Made by a program: the position numbers and the translations under genes | In this document: positions 1-5,216 of the stretch, in pieces | Numbering within the stretch: position 1 is the stretch's first letter | Layout of the letters: every line of letters starts with the position of its first letter | Notes under the pieces: generated by a model | What the model saw: only the letters and a program-made list of their open reading frames with translations | Databases searched by the model: none | What the model was told of the DNA's origin: nothing | NCBI GenBank assembly: GCA_041190985.1 | Contig: JBEEPT010000037.1 | Coordinates: 1-5,908, forward strand | Direction: 5' to 3' | Length of the DNA: 5,908 bases | Source: Malikia sp041190985 | GTDB taxonomy: Bacteria; Pseudomonadota; Gammaproteobacteria; Burkholderiales; Burkholderiaceae_C

Positions 1-231
1 CACCTCGCGCATGATGACCTCGATGCTCCTGAGCACCAGCTGGCCGGGCTCGGTGACGCGCCGCAGCTGCTTGCCGTGGCGGGCGAAGATGTCCACGCCC
101 AGCTCGGCCTCCAGCTCCAGCACGGCCTTGCTGATCCCGGGTTGGGACGTGTGCAGCGCCTTGGCGGTTTCGGTCAGGTTCAGGTTGCGGCGCACCGCCT
201 CCTGCACGAAGCGGAACTGGTGCAAGTTCAT
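1..231 (-). CDS. cysB: CysB-type LysR transcriptional regulator, N-terminal part (cut by window edge)
   Basis: This is the first 77 codons of a LysR-family regulator that runs off the left edge. It begins MNLHQFRFVQEAVRRNLNL and contains TSQPGISKAVLELEAELG (about residues 28-45), the LysR winged helix-turn-helix recognition region, followed by GKQL and VTEPG. From memory of the family, E. coli CysB has the same landmarks (NLN, TSQPGISK, LE-ELG, GK-L, VT--G) at the same spacing, so CysB or its paralogue Cbl is a better fit than a generic LysR protein. CysB activates sulfate-assimilation genes in response to N-acetylserine or O-acetylserine. The ligand-binding domain lies outside the window, so CysB and Cbl cannot be separated here. 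The ATG overlaps the cbiX stop codon by 4 bp and follows a strong purine-rich ribosome binding site, which supports both the start and translational coupling with cbiX. Confidence 0.87.
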   Translation of the reverse strand, partial: MNLHQFRFVQEAVRRNLNLTETAKALHTSQPGISKAVLELEAELGVDIFARHGKQLRRVTEPGQLVLRSIEVIMREV

Positions 232-626
232 GCGCCTCCCTCCGCGGCGGCCACCTCGGCGTCGGGCGGCGCCTCGAGCGCGAGCTCGGCCAGCAGCGCG
301 GTCAGGCGGGCCTGCTCGCCCGCGGTGGTCAGCAGCCGGAAGGCGACGCCGGGATGGTGCTCGCGCAGCTGTTGCATCAGCACCGGCAGGTCCTCGCGCG
401 CGTGCTTGCCCATGCCGAAGAACAGCGGCAGCACCCGCACCTCGGTCGCGCCCCGGGCGACCGCCTGGGCGGCGGCTTCGGGCAGCTCGGGGGCGCAGAG
501 CTCGAGGTAGGCGCAGTCGACGAGCACGCCCGGCGCGCGCGCACGCACGGCCCGGGCGACCGCCTCGACCGGGGCGCGCCAGAGCGGGTCGCGCGAGCCG
601 TGGGCGAAGACGATGATGGCAAGCAT
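228..626 (-). CDS. cbiX: Small CbiX/SirB-type sirohydrochlorin chelatase
   Basis: The 132-residue protein begins MLAIIVFAHGSRDPLW. It has the class II chelatase landmarks: HGSRDP near the N-terminus (His9), AYLEL (40-44, Glu42) and PLFFGMGKHAREDLP (67-81, His75). In this family two histidines at about these positions bind the metal; the short archaeal CbiX uses residues near 10 and 74. The length fits the single-domain short form, which works as a homodimer, and not the two-domain SirB/CbiK forms. The likely reaction is insertion of Fe2+ (siroheme) or Co2+ (cobalamin) into sirohydrochlorin in the cytoplasm. The overlap with a cysB-like gene favours siroheme for sulfite reductase, but that is inference. 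An AGGA sequence 8 bases before the ATG supports the start. It lies 37 bp after lptG and is probably cotranscribed with it. The last dozen residues are Ala/Glu/Gly-rich and low in complexity. Confidence 0.88.
   Translation of the reverse strand: MLAIIVFAHGSRDPLWRAPVEAVARAVRARAPGVLVDCAYLELCAPELPEAAAQAVARGATEVRVLPLFFGMGKHAREDLPVLMQQLREHHPGVAFRLLTTAGEQARLTALLAELALEAPPDAEVAAAEGGA
235..243 (-). promoter_or_regulatory. Ribosome binding site of the cysB-like gene inside the cbiX 3' end
   Basis: On the minus strand this reads GGAGGGAGG and ends 3 bases before the ATG of the cysB-like gene; its first GGAGG is 7 bases away from the ATG. The same bases encode the last residues of CbiX (Glu-Gly-Gly). 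The CbiX C-terminus therefore appears partly shaped by the need to carry a Shine-Dalgarno sequence for the next gene. It fixes the cysB start and points to coupled translation. Confidence 0.7.
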
Positions 627-663
627 GAGGGAGATCCTGTGATGTGGGGGTGCGTGAAGGGGG

Positions 664-1779
664 TCAGTGCCGCAGCACCAGCCAGCCGAAGGCGCCCAGC
701 GAGACGATCGAATAGAGCAGCGAGGGCGCCGCGGCCGCCAGCCAGGGCTGCCAGGCGCGCAGGTTGCCGATGTAGCCGAAGACGTTGCTCAGCAGGAAGA
801 AGCTGATGCCTATCATGACGCCGAGAAAGACGTAGGCCGCGACCCCGCCCGAGCGGAAGTGCAGGTAGGCGAAGGGCAGTGCCAGCACCACCATGACCAG
901 GCAGCTCAGCGGGTAGAAGACCTTGCGCCAGAACTCGATCTGGTAGCGCTGGGCGTTCTGGCCGTTGGCCTCGAGATGGCGCACGTAGCGGAACAGGTCC
1001 AGCGTGCCCATGCGGTCGGGTTTCAGCAGCGCGACCGAGACCATCTCGGCGCTGATGGCGCTGGGCCAGGACCATTGCGGCAGCTGCTCGGTCCGGACGC
1101 GGGCCTCGCCGCCGGCGCTGTCGAAGCTGCGCCGCAGCACGCCTTCGAGCTGCCAGTGGCCGTCGCTGCCGACCCGCCCGCCCGCGGCGTTGACGGTGCT
1201 GCGCAGGCCGCCGCCGTCGCCGAACTCGAAGATGCGCACGCCCTTGAGGTCGCCGTCGGGGCCGAGCGCGGCGACGTTGACCGAGAACTGGCTGTCGCCG
1301 CTGTGCTCCTTGAGCCAGGCGCCGGTGCCGCCCAGGCTCAGGCGGCCCTGGTAGCGTGCCTTGAGCAGCTGGCCGGTCTTGCCGGCCTGCGGCGCGAGGT
1401 AGTCGCCGATCGCGAAGGTCAGCACGACGAACCCGACGCCGAGCGCGAGCAGGGTGCGCAGCGCCCGCGCCGGCCCCAGGCCGCTGGTGCGCAGGATGGT
1501 GTATTCCGAGCTTTGCGCCAGCCGCACCAGCACGAAGACGGTGCCGATCAGCACCGCGATCGGCAGCAGCTCGTAGATGCGGGTGGGCAGCTGCAGCGCG
1601 ACATAGCCCAGGGCCTGGGGCAGGCCGTAGACCAGCGCCGGGTCGAGCGGCGAGGCGCGGCCGAGCGATGGCAGTTCGTCGACGATGTCGAAGAAGGAGA
1701 ACAGCGCCAGGAAGGCCAGCAGCACGAACAGCACGGCGACGACGATCTCGCCGTAGATCAGGCGGCGCAGCGTCTTCAT
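664..1779 (-). CDS. lptG: LPS export ABC transporter permease LptG
   Basis: This 371-residue inner-membrane protein is one of two transmembrane subunits of LptB2FG, which extracts lipopolysaccharide from the inner membrane and pushes it onto the LptC-A-D bridge. It shows the YjgP/YjgQ layout. Three N-terminal membrane segments lie at about residues 9-31, 63-87 and 108-128. A roughly 150-residue periplasmic beta-jellyroll domain follows (about 130-280), then three C-terminal segments (about 287-306, 313-339 and 345-369). The segment SSEYTILRTSGLGPA (90-104) is the cytoplasmic coupling helix that docks on LptB; Glu92 corresponds to the conserved glutamate (E88 in E. coli). I chose the ATG at 1779 over an upstream in-frame ATG at 1821. 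It gives the family N-terminus MKTLRRLIYGEI, overlaps the lptF stop by 4 bp, and has AAGGGGG about 6 bases upstream. The length is close to the E. coli protein (about 360). Confidence 0.95.
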   Translation of the reverse strand: MKTLRRLIYGEIVVAVLFVLLAFLALFSFFDIVDELPSLGRASPLDPALVYGLPQALGYVALQLPTRIYELLPIAVLIGTVFVLVRLAQSSEYTILRTSGLGPARALRTLLALGVGFVVLTFAIGDYLAPQAGKTGQLLKARYQGRLSLGGTGAWLKEHSGDSQFSVNVAALGPDGDLKGVRIFEFGDGGGLRSTVNAAGGRVGSDGHWQLEGVLRRSFDSAGGEARVRTEQLPQWSWPSAISAEMVSVALLKPDRMGTLDLFRYVRHLEANGQNAQRYQIEFWRKVFYPLSCLVMVVLALPFAYLHFRSGGVAAYVFLGVMIGISFFLLSNVFGYIGNLRAWQPWLAAAAPSLLYSIVSLGAFGWLVLRH

Positions 1780-2897
1780 GCGGCACCCCCTTGTGCGGCG
1801 GTGGCGCGCCGGCGCGGCCACAGCCGGACGTTGAAGTGGCGCTTGGCCAGCCAGGCCAGCGTCAGCAGCAGCACGCCGCCGTGCAGCCCCAGCATGTAGG
1901 GCAGCCAGCGCACCTTGCCGGTGGCGATCCAGCCGACGCCGAGGTTGACCAGGTTGTAGTAGAGCACGAAGCTGAAGAGCAGGAAGACGAGGTTGCCGCT
2001 GCGCCCGGCGCGCGGATTGGTGACCGAGAGCGCGACCGCGATCAGCACGAAGTTGAAGGCGGTCAGCGCCATGCCGGCGCGCCAGCTGAGCTCGCCGAGG
2101 GCGGCGCGGCCGCCGTCGGCGAGCAGCTCCCAGCTCGGGTGGGCCTTGAGCTTGGCCGAGCTGCCGGTGGCGGACTGGCCGCCGCCGACGCGGATGCCGT
2201 AGCTGTCGAACTGGCTGACGCGCAGGCTGGCGTGGGGCTGGTCGGGGGGTGGCAGTTCCAGGCGCTGGCCGTGGCCCAGCATCAGGAACTGCTCGCCGTC
2301 ACGCCATTCGATGCGGCCCGAACGCGCGGAGGTGATGCTCTCGCGCCCGTTGTCGTCGGTGCTGGCGATGAAGACGTTGCGGCCTTCCTTGCCGCCGCCG
2401 GCGGTGTCGCGGTCGATGAAGAAGACGCGCCGCCCGCCCGAGGATTCCTGGAACTGGCCCGGCGTGACGCGCTCGAGGTCGCCGCGCTGCTCGTAGCGGT
2501 CGCGCAGCAGCTCGATCTGGGCGTTGGACCAGGGCCAGACGAAGCCGACCATCAGCGCGATCACGAGCAGCACCGGCCAGGCGAAGCGCAGGATGGGCTT
2601 GAGAAAGCCGGCCAGGCCGCGGCCGGCCGCGAACCAGATCACCATCTCGCTGTCGGCGTACATGCGCGCCAGCGTCGAGACGATGGCGACGAACAGGGCG
2701 ATGGTCAGCACCGTGGGCAGCTGGGCCAGCATGGTGTAGGTGAGCACCAGCACGATCTCTTCCGGGTTCACGCTGCCCTTGCTGGCCAGGCCCAGGGTGC
2801 GGATCAGCAGCATGGTGATGACGATGGTGAACAGCACCAGCAGGTTGGCGCCGAAGCTGCGGGAGAGCTCTCGCCTTATGGTTGAATCGAATAACAT
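1776..2897 (-). CDS. lptF: LPS export ABC transporter permease LptF
   Basis: This 373-residue protein is the partner permease of LptG in the LptB2FG exporter. It starts MLFDSTIRRELSRSFGANLL, a typical LptF opening. Membrane segments are at about residues 15-37, 47-77 and 103-123; a periplasmic jellyroll occupies about 125-270, and three more segments lie at about 275-292, 302-324 and 333-351. The cytoplasmic coupling helix ADSEMVIWFAAGRG (81-94) places a glutamate at residue 84, the position of the functional E84 in E. coli LptF. The reading frame stays open upstream to an ATG at 3101. That longer start is rejected: the extra 68 residues look non-hydrophobic and unlike the family, and they would run antisense through the pepA start. 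The start at 2897 has no convincing Shine-Dalgarno sequence, so initiation may be weak or nearly leaderless. lptB and lptC are not in the window. The last residues are Arg/Ala/Gly-rich and contain the lptG ribosome binding site. Confidence 0.95.
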   Translation of the reverse strand: MLFDSTIRRELSRSFGANLLVLFTIVITMLLIRTLGLASKGSVNPEEIVLVLTYTMLAQLPTVLTIALFVAIVSTLARMYADSEMVIWFAAGRGLAGFLKPILRFAWPVLLVIALMVGFVWPWSNAQIELLRDRYEQRGDLERVTPGQFQESSGGRRVFFIDRDTAGGGKEGRNVFIASTDDNGRESITSARSGRIEWRDGEQFLMLGHGQRLELPPPDQPHASLRVSQFDSYGIRVGGGQSATGSSAKLKAHPSWELLADGGRAALGELSWRAGMALTAFNFVLIAVALSVTNPRAGRSGNLVFLLFSFVLYYNLVNLGVGWIATGKVRWLPYMLGLHGGVLLLTLAWLAKRHFNVRLWPRRRATAAQGGAA

Positions 2898-2950
2898 CTG
2901 TACTGAGTTAACAAGAGCCGACATTATGAACTTTGAACTGAAGTCCGTGA
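2870..2950. promoter_or_regulatory. Divergent lptF / pepA promoter region (AT-rich, overlaps both gene starts)
   Basis: The start codons of lptF (2897, minus) and pepA (2926, plus) are separated by only 28 bp, so promoter elements for each gene must extend into the other's coding sequence. The stretch is clearly more AT-rich than its surroundings. On the minus strand CATAAT at 2928-2923, overlapping the pepA ATG, is a 5/6 match to a sigma-70 -10 box and could serve lptF; I find no good -35 at the right spacing. For pepA, TTGAAT (2882-2887) is a possible -35 and TAACAT (2892-2897) a weak -10, but they are not correctly spaced relative to one another. The palindrome GTTAAC (2907-2912) lies near the midpoint of the two starts. 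A weak AAGAG (2913-2917) sits 8 bases before the pepA ATG. A promoter here is required by the layout; its exact position is not resolved. Confidence 0.4.
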
Positions 2951-4542
2951 GCCTGGCGCAGGCGGCAGAATGGCCGCTCGACGCGCTGGTGGTGCTGTGT
3001 CCCGACGAGGTGCTGGCCGCGAGCCGCAACGCGCAGGACCCGATCAGCGTCTGGGTGCAGTCCGCGGTGGCGGCCAAGGATCTGGAAGAGGGCACGGGCA
3101 AGCTGCTGCAGGCCTATGGCCTGCCCGGCGTCGCGGCCCGCCGCCTGGTCTGGGCGCGCGCGGGCGACGGCTCGGCCGCGCAGGCGCGTAAGGCCGCGTC
3201 GGCGGCGCTGGGCGTGCTCAAGGGCGCCAAGGTCAGGACGCTGGGCGTCTACGCCGGCTCGCTGCCCGAGGCGGCCGTCAAGGCGCTGGTGCAGTCGGTG
3301 GCCGAGGCCAGCTATGTCTACACGAGCACCAAGTCCAAGGCCGAAGGCCGCACCATCCGCCACGTCGACGTCGGCGTGACCGACGCGGCTGCGGTGCGCG
3401 CGGGCTTCGAGCTGGCCTGCGCTGCCGTGCGCGGCGTCGAGCTGGCCAAGGAGTGGGCCAACCGTCCGGCCAACCACGCCACCCCGACCCACCTGGCGGA
3501 CGCGGCGCAGCAGCTGGCGCGCAAGCCCCACCTGAGCGCCGAGATCCTCGGACCGAAGGAGGTGGAGCAGCTGGGCATGGGCGCCTTCCTGGCAGTGGCG
3601 CAGGGCTCTGAGCAGCCGCTGCGCTTCATCGTGCTGAAGTACCAGGGCGCGGCCAAGGCGGTGGCGCCGGTGGTGCTGGTGGGCAAGGGCATCACCTTCG
3701 ACACCGGTGGCATCTCGCTCAAGCCGGCGGCCGAGATGGACGAGATGAAGTTCGACATGGGCGGCGCGGCCAGCGTGCTGGGCACCTTTGCCGCGCTGGC
3801 CGAGCTCAAGCCCGCGCTCAACGTGGTCGGCCTGATCCCGGCCTGCGAGAACATGCCGAGCGGGCGCGCGGTCAAGCCGGGCGACGTGGTCACGAGCATG
3901 AGCGGCCAGACCATCGAGATCCTCAACACCGACGCCGAGGGCCGCCTGATCCTGTGCGACGCGCTGACCTATGCGCAGCGCTTCGAGCCGCGCGCGCTGG
4001 TGGACATCGCGACGCTGACCGGCGCCTGCGTGATCGCGCTCGGTGGCGTACGCGCCGGCATGTTCGCCAACCGCGACGAGCTGGCCCAGCGCCTGCACGA
4101 GGCCGGCGAGGCGTCGCTGGACCTGTGCTGGCGCATGCCGCTGGACGACGACTACGCCGAGGGCCTGAAGTCCAACTTCGCCGACATGGGCAACGTGGCC
4201 GGGCGCCAGGCCGGCGTGGTGACGGCGGCCAAGTTCCTGCAGAAGTTCGCCGGCGAGGCGCCCTGGGCGCACCTGGACATCGCGGGCGTGGCCTGGAAGA
4301 GCGGCGCGGCCAAGGGCGCGACCGGGCGGCCGGTGGGCCTGCTGCTGCAGTTCCTGGTCGACGAGGCGGCGCGCATCGCGGCCGAGCAGCCGGCCGGCAC
4401 GGCCCCGGGCGCCAGGGCCGACAAGGCGGCGAAGCCGGTCCGGGCCGTGAAAACCACGAAAACCGTGAAGGCGGCCAAGGCCGCCGAGACGGCACCGCCA
4501 GCCAGGAAGTCGGGCAAGGCCGTCAAGGCGAAGAAGGCTTGA
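2926..4542 (+). CDS. pepA: Leucyl aminopeptidase PepA (cytosol aminopeptidase, peptidase family M17)
   Basis: This 538-residue protein is a two-metal (Zn2+/Mn2+) hexameric cytoplasmic aminopeptidase that removes N-terminal residues, preferably leucine, from peptides. The M17 signature NTDAEGRL is at residues 334-341. All expected catalytic residues are visible: metal ligands Lys254, Asp259, Asp277, Asp336 and Glu338, plus the active-site pair Lys266 and Arg340. Each lies exactly 16 positions before its E. coli counterpart (K270, D275, D293, D352, E354, K282, R356), so the catalytic domain has no indels across this span. The N-terminal domain covers about residues 1-165. The family domain ends near residue 487, after GRPVGLLLQFL. 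The remaining 51 residues form an atypical Lys/Ala tail, which makes the protein longer than E. coli PepA (503). The ATG at 2926 gives the family start MNFELKS; the frame is open further upstream, but only antisense to lptF. holC follows after 2 bp. In E. coli, PepA also binds DNA (carAB control, Xer recombination); whether this one does is unknown. Confidence 0.96.
   Translation: MNFELKSVSLAQAAEWPLDALVVLCPDEVLAASRNAQDPISVWVQSAVAAKDLEEGTGKLLQAYGLPGVAARRLVWARAGDGSAAQARKAASAALGVLKGAKVRTLGVYAGSLPEAAVKALVQSVAEASYVYTSTKSKAEGRTIRHVDVGVTDAAAVRAGFELACAAVRGVELAKEWANRPANHATPTHLADAAQQLARKPHLSAEILGPKEVEQLGMGAFLAVAQGSEQPLRFIVLKYQGAAKAVAPVVLVGKGITFDTGGISLKPAAEMDEMKFDMGGAASVLGTFAALAELKPALNVVGLIPACENMPSGRAVKPGDVVTSMSGQTIEILNTDAEGRLILCDALTYAQRFEPRALVDIATLTGACVIALGGVRAGMFANRDELAQRLHEAGEASLDLCWRMPLDDDYAEGLKSNFADMGNVAGRQAGVVTAAKFLQKFAGEAPWAHLDIAGVAWKSGAAKGATGRPVGLLLQFLVDEAARIAAEQPAGTAPGARADKAAKPVRAVKTTKTVKAAKAAETAPPARKSGKAVKAKKA
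4387..4539 (+). other. Lysine/alanine-rich C-terminal tail of PepA
   Basis: Residues 488-538 of PepA contain 11 lysines and 3 arginines, with Ala, Pro, Thr and Val making up most of the rest. The lysines fall in a three-residue rhythm: 500 and 503, then 509, 512, 515 and 518, then 528, 531 and 534, followed by 536 and 537. This resembles the low-complexity tails of bacterial histone H1-like proteins and is absent from E. coli PepA. It is likely disordered and strongly positive. Nucleic-acid or polyanion binding is an inference from composition alone. The 3' end of the tail sequence also carries the holC ribosome binding site (AAGG, 7 bases before the holC ATG). Confidence 0.75.
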
Positions 4543-4544
4543 GC

Positions 4545-4997
4545 ATGGAGGGGCAAGCCGAGGTCGCCTTCCACTTCAATGTGGCCGACCCGGTGCATTA
4601 CCTGTGTCGGCTGCTGCGCAAGGCCAGCCAGGCCGGCATGCGCTCGCTGGTGTGCGCGCCCGCGGGCCTGGCGCGCGAGCTCGACCAGGCGCTGTGGACC
4701 TTCGCGCCCGACGAGTTCATCGCGCACGCGCGCTGGAGCGACGAGGACCGGCTGCGCGCGCGCTCGGGCGTGCTGATCGCCGACCAAGCGGTCGAGTGGC
4801 CCGGCGCGCAGGTGCTGGTCAACGCGCTGCCTTCCCCTGAGCTGCCGCCCGGCTACGCGGCCTACCGCAAGGTGATCGAGGTGGTCGGCCTGGAGGCCCA
4901 GGACCGGGAGGCGGCACGCCGGCGCTGGAAGGCCTACACGGCGCGCGGCCATGCGCTGCTGCGCCATGACGTGGCAGCGCCTGCAGGCGCCGCCTGA
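4545..4997 (+). CDS. holC: DNA polymerase III chi subunit HolC
   Basis: The 150-residue protein matches the chi subunit in length (E. coli 147) and landmarks: an N-terminal VAFHFNV strand (residues 7-13), the core LWTFAPDEFIAHA (50-62), VLVNALPSPELPPGY (about 89-103) and the C-terminal ARRRWKAYTARGHALLRHD. Chi pairs with psi (HolD) in the clamp-loader complex and contacts the C-terminal tail of single-stranded DNA-binding protein, linking the replicase to SSB-coated DNA. The gene starts 2 bp after the pepA stop, with AAGG 7 bases upstream inside pepA, so it is almost certainly in the pepA operon. In E. coli the order is pepA-holC-valS; here valS does not follow. I see no convincing intrinsic terminator after the stop. 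The family diverges quickly, so the call rests on motif pattern plus position next to pepA. Confidence 0.92.
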   Translation: MEGQAEVAFHFNVADPVHYLCRLLRKASQAGMRSLVCAPAGLARELDQALWTFAPDEFIAHARWSDEDRLRARSGVLIADQAVEWPGAQVLVNALPSPELPPGYAAYRKVIEVVGLEAQDREAARRRWKAYTARGHALLRHDVAAPAGAA

Positions 4998-5007
4998 ACA
5001 CGCCCTG

Positions 5008-5037
5008 CACGAGGCCGGCGCGAGGCAGCCACGAGGC
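5008..5037 (+). repeat. Three CGAGGC direct repeats at an 11-bp period
   Basis: CGAGGC occurs at 5010-5015, 5021-5026 and 5032-5037, so the start-to-start distance is exactly 11 bp each time. The first and third copies share the longer match CACGAGGC. The repeats lie just after the holC stop and just upstream of the NtrC-like sites. Spacing near one helical turn would put all copies on one face of the DNA, as in tandem protein-binding sites. GC-rich DNA produces short repeats easily, so chance is a serious alternative. Confidence 0.45.
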
Positions 5038-5054
5038 ACGGGCTGGCGCAGGCG

Positions 5055-5091
5055 AGCGCCGCGCTGGTGCAGTGTCCACGGCTGTGGTGCA
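5055..5091 (+). promoter_or_regulatory. Two tandem NtrC-like binding sites (enhancer candidate)
   Basis: The heptamer TGGTGCA occurs twice, at 5065-5071 and 5085-5091. Each copy can be read as the right half of the NtrC consensus TGCACC-N5-GGTGCA. Site 1 is 5055-5071 (left half AGCGCC) and site 2 is 5075-5091 (left half TCCACG); each matches 10 of 12 consensus positions, with a perfect right half. The centres are 20 bp apart, about two helical turns, and lie near -115 and -95 relative to the start predicted from the -24/-12 element downstream. That distance is usual for sigma-54 enhancers. Supporting facts are the paired arrangement and the promoter type; no binding has been shown. Confidence 0.45.
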
Positions 5092-5100
5092 AATCTGACA

Positions 5101-5122
5101 GTCATGGGTTTTCCACCATGAC
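5101..5122. repeat. Perfect 7-bp inverted repeat (GTCATGG-N8-CCATGAC)
   Basis: The arms 5101-5107 and 5116-5122 are exact reverse complements separated by 8 bases (GTTTTCCA). The 22-bp size suits a dimeric regulator's operator or a small hairpin. It is not followed by a T-run on either strand, so it is a poor intrinsic terminator. It sits between the NtrC-like sites and the -24/-12 element, about 95 bp before the transporter gene. Confidence 0.5.
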
Positions 5123-5150
5123 CGGGCCTGGGGTTTTGGGGTACGCTGAA

Positions 5151-5167
5151 CTGGCCTGTTTATTGCA
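5151..5167 (+). promoter_or_regulatory. Candidate sigma-54 (-24/-12) promoter of the amino acid binding-protein gene
   Basis: The sequence CTGGCCTGTTTATTGCA aligns to the sigma-54 consensus YTGGCACGRNNNTTGCW with mismatches only at the A, C and R positions. The invariant GG (5153-5154) and GC (5165-5166) are present and separated by exactly 10 bases. Transcription would start near 5178, giving a leader of about 39 nt. An alternative sigma-70 reading overlaps it (TTGGGG 5136-5141, 17-bp spacer, TTTATT 5159-5164) but matches only 3/6 and 4/6. Confidence 0.5.
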
Positions 5168-5206
5168 TGAGCAGAAGCAGCACAAGCTTTGTTCCCCAAC
5201 CTGTTC

Positions 5207-5211
5207 GAGGA
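5207..5211 (+). promoter_or_regulatory. Ribosome binding site of the amino acid binding-protein gene
   Basis: GAGGA ends 5 bases before the ATG at 5217 and 11 bases before a second in-frame ATG at 5223. The shorter spacing favours 5217. Either start leaves the signal peptide and lipobox intact. Confidence 0.65.
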
Positions 5212-5216
5212 TTTGC

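Noticed and set aside
667..1899. Long plus-strand open frame (410 codons) opposite lptG
   Set aside because: The translation is low-complexity, rich in Gln, Ala, Glu and Asp, with no domain. The opposite strand encodes LptG with a complete membrane topology.
1668..2885. Plus-strand open frame (405 codons) opposite lptF
   Set aside because: Composition is low-complexity and no motif is visible; it is a shadow of LptF caused by high GC at third codon positions.
2898..3101. N-terminal extension of LptF to an ATG at 3101
   Set aside because: The added 68 residues are polar and Ser-rich, unlike any LptF start, and would lie wholly across the lptF-pepA gap and the 5' end of pepA. The ATG at 2897 gives the family N-terminus.
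2908..4272. Long minus-strand open frame (454 codons) opposite pepA
   Set aside because: It is antisense to a fully supported M17 peptidase. Its translation is His/Arg/Gln/Leu-rich and shows no family motif, as expected from the complement of high-GC coding DNA.
5045..5060. GGCGC-N6-GCGCC hairpin after holC, considered as a terminator
   Set aside because: The stem is only 5 bp and no T-run follows on either strand. Such pairs are common in GC-rich sequence.
4152..5105. Minus-strand open frame (317 codons) opposite the pepA 3' end and holC
   Set aside because: It spans two well-supported genes on the other strand plus non-coding DNA, and its translation has no recognisable domain.
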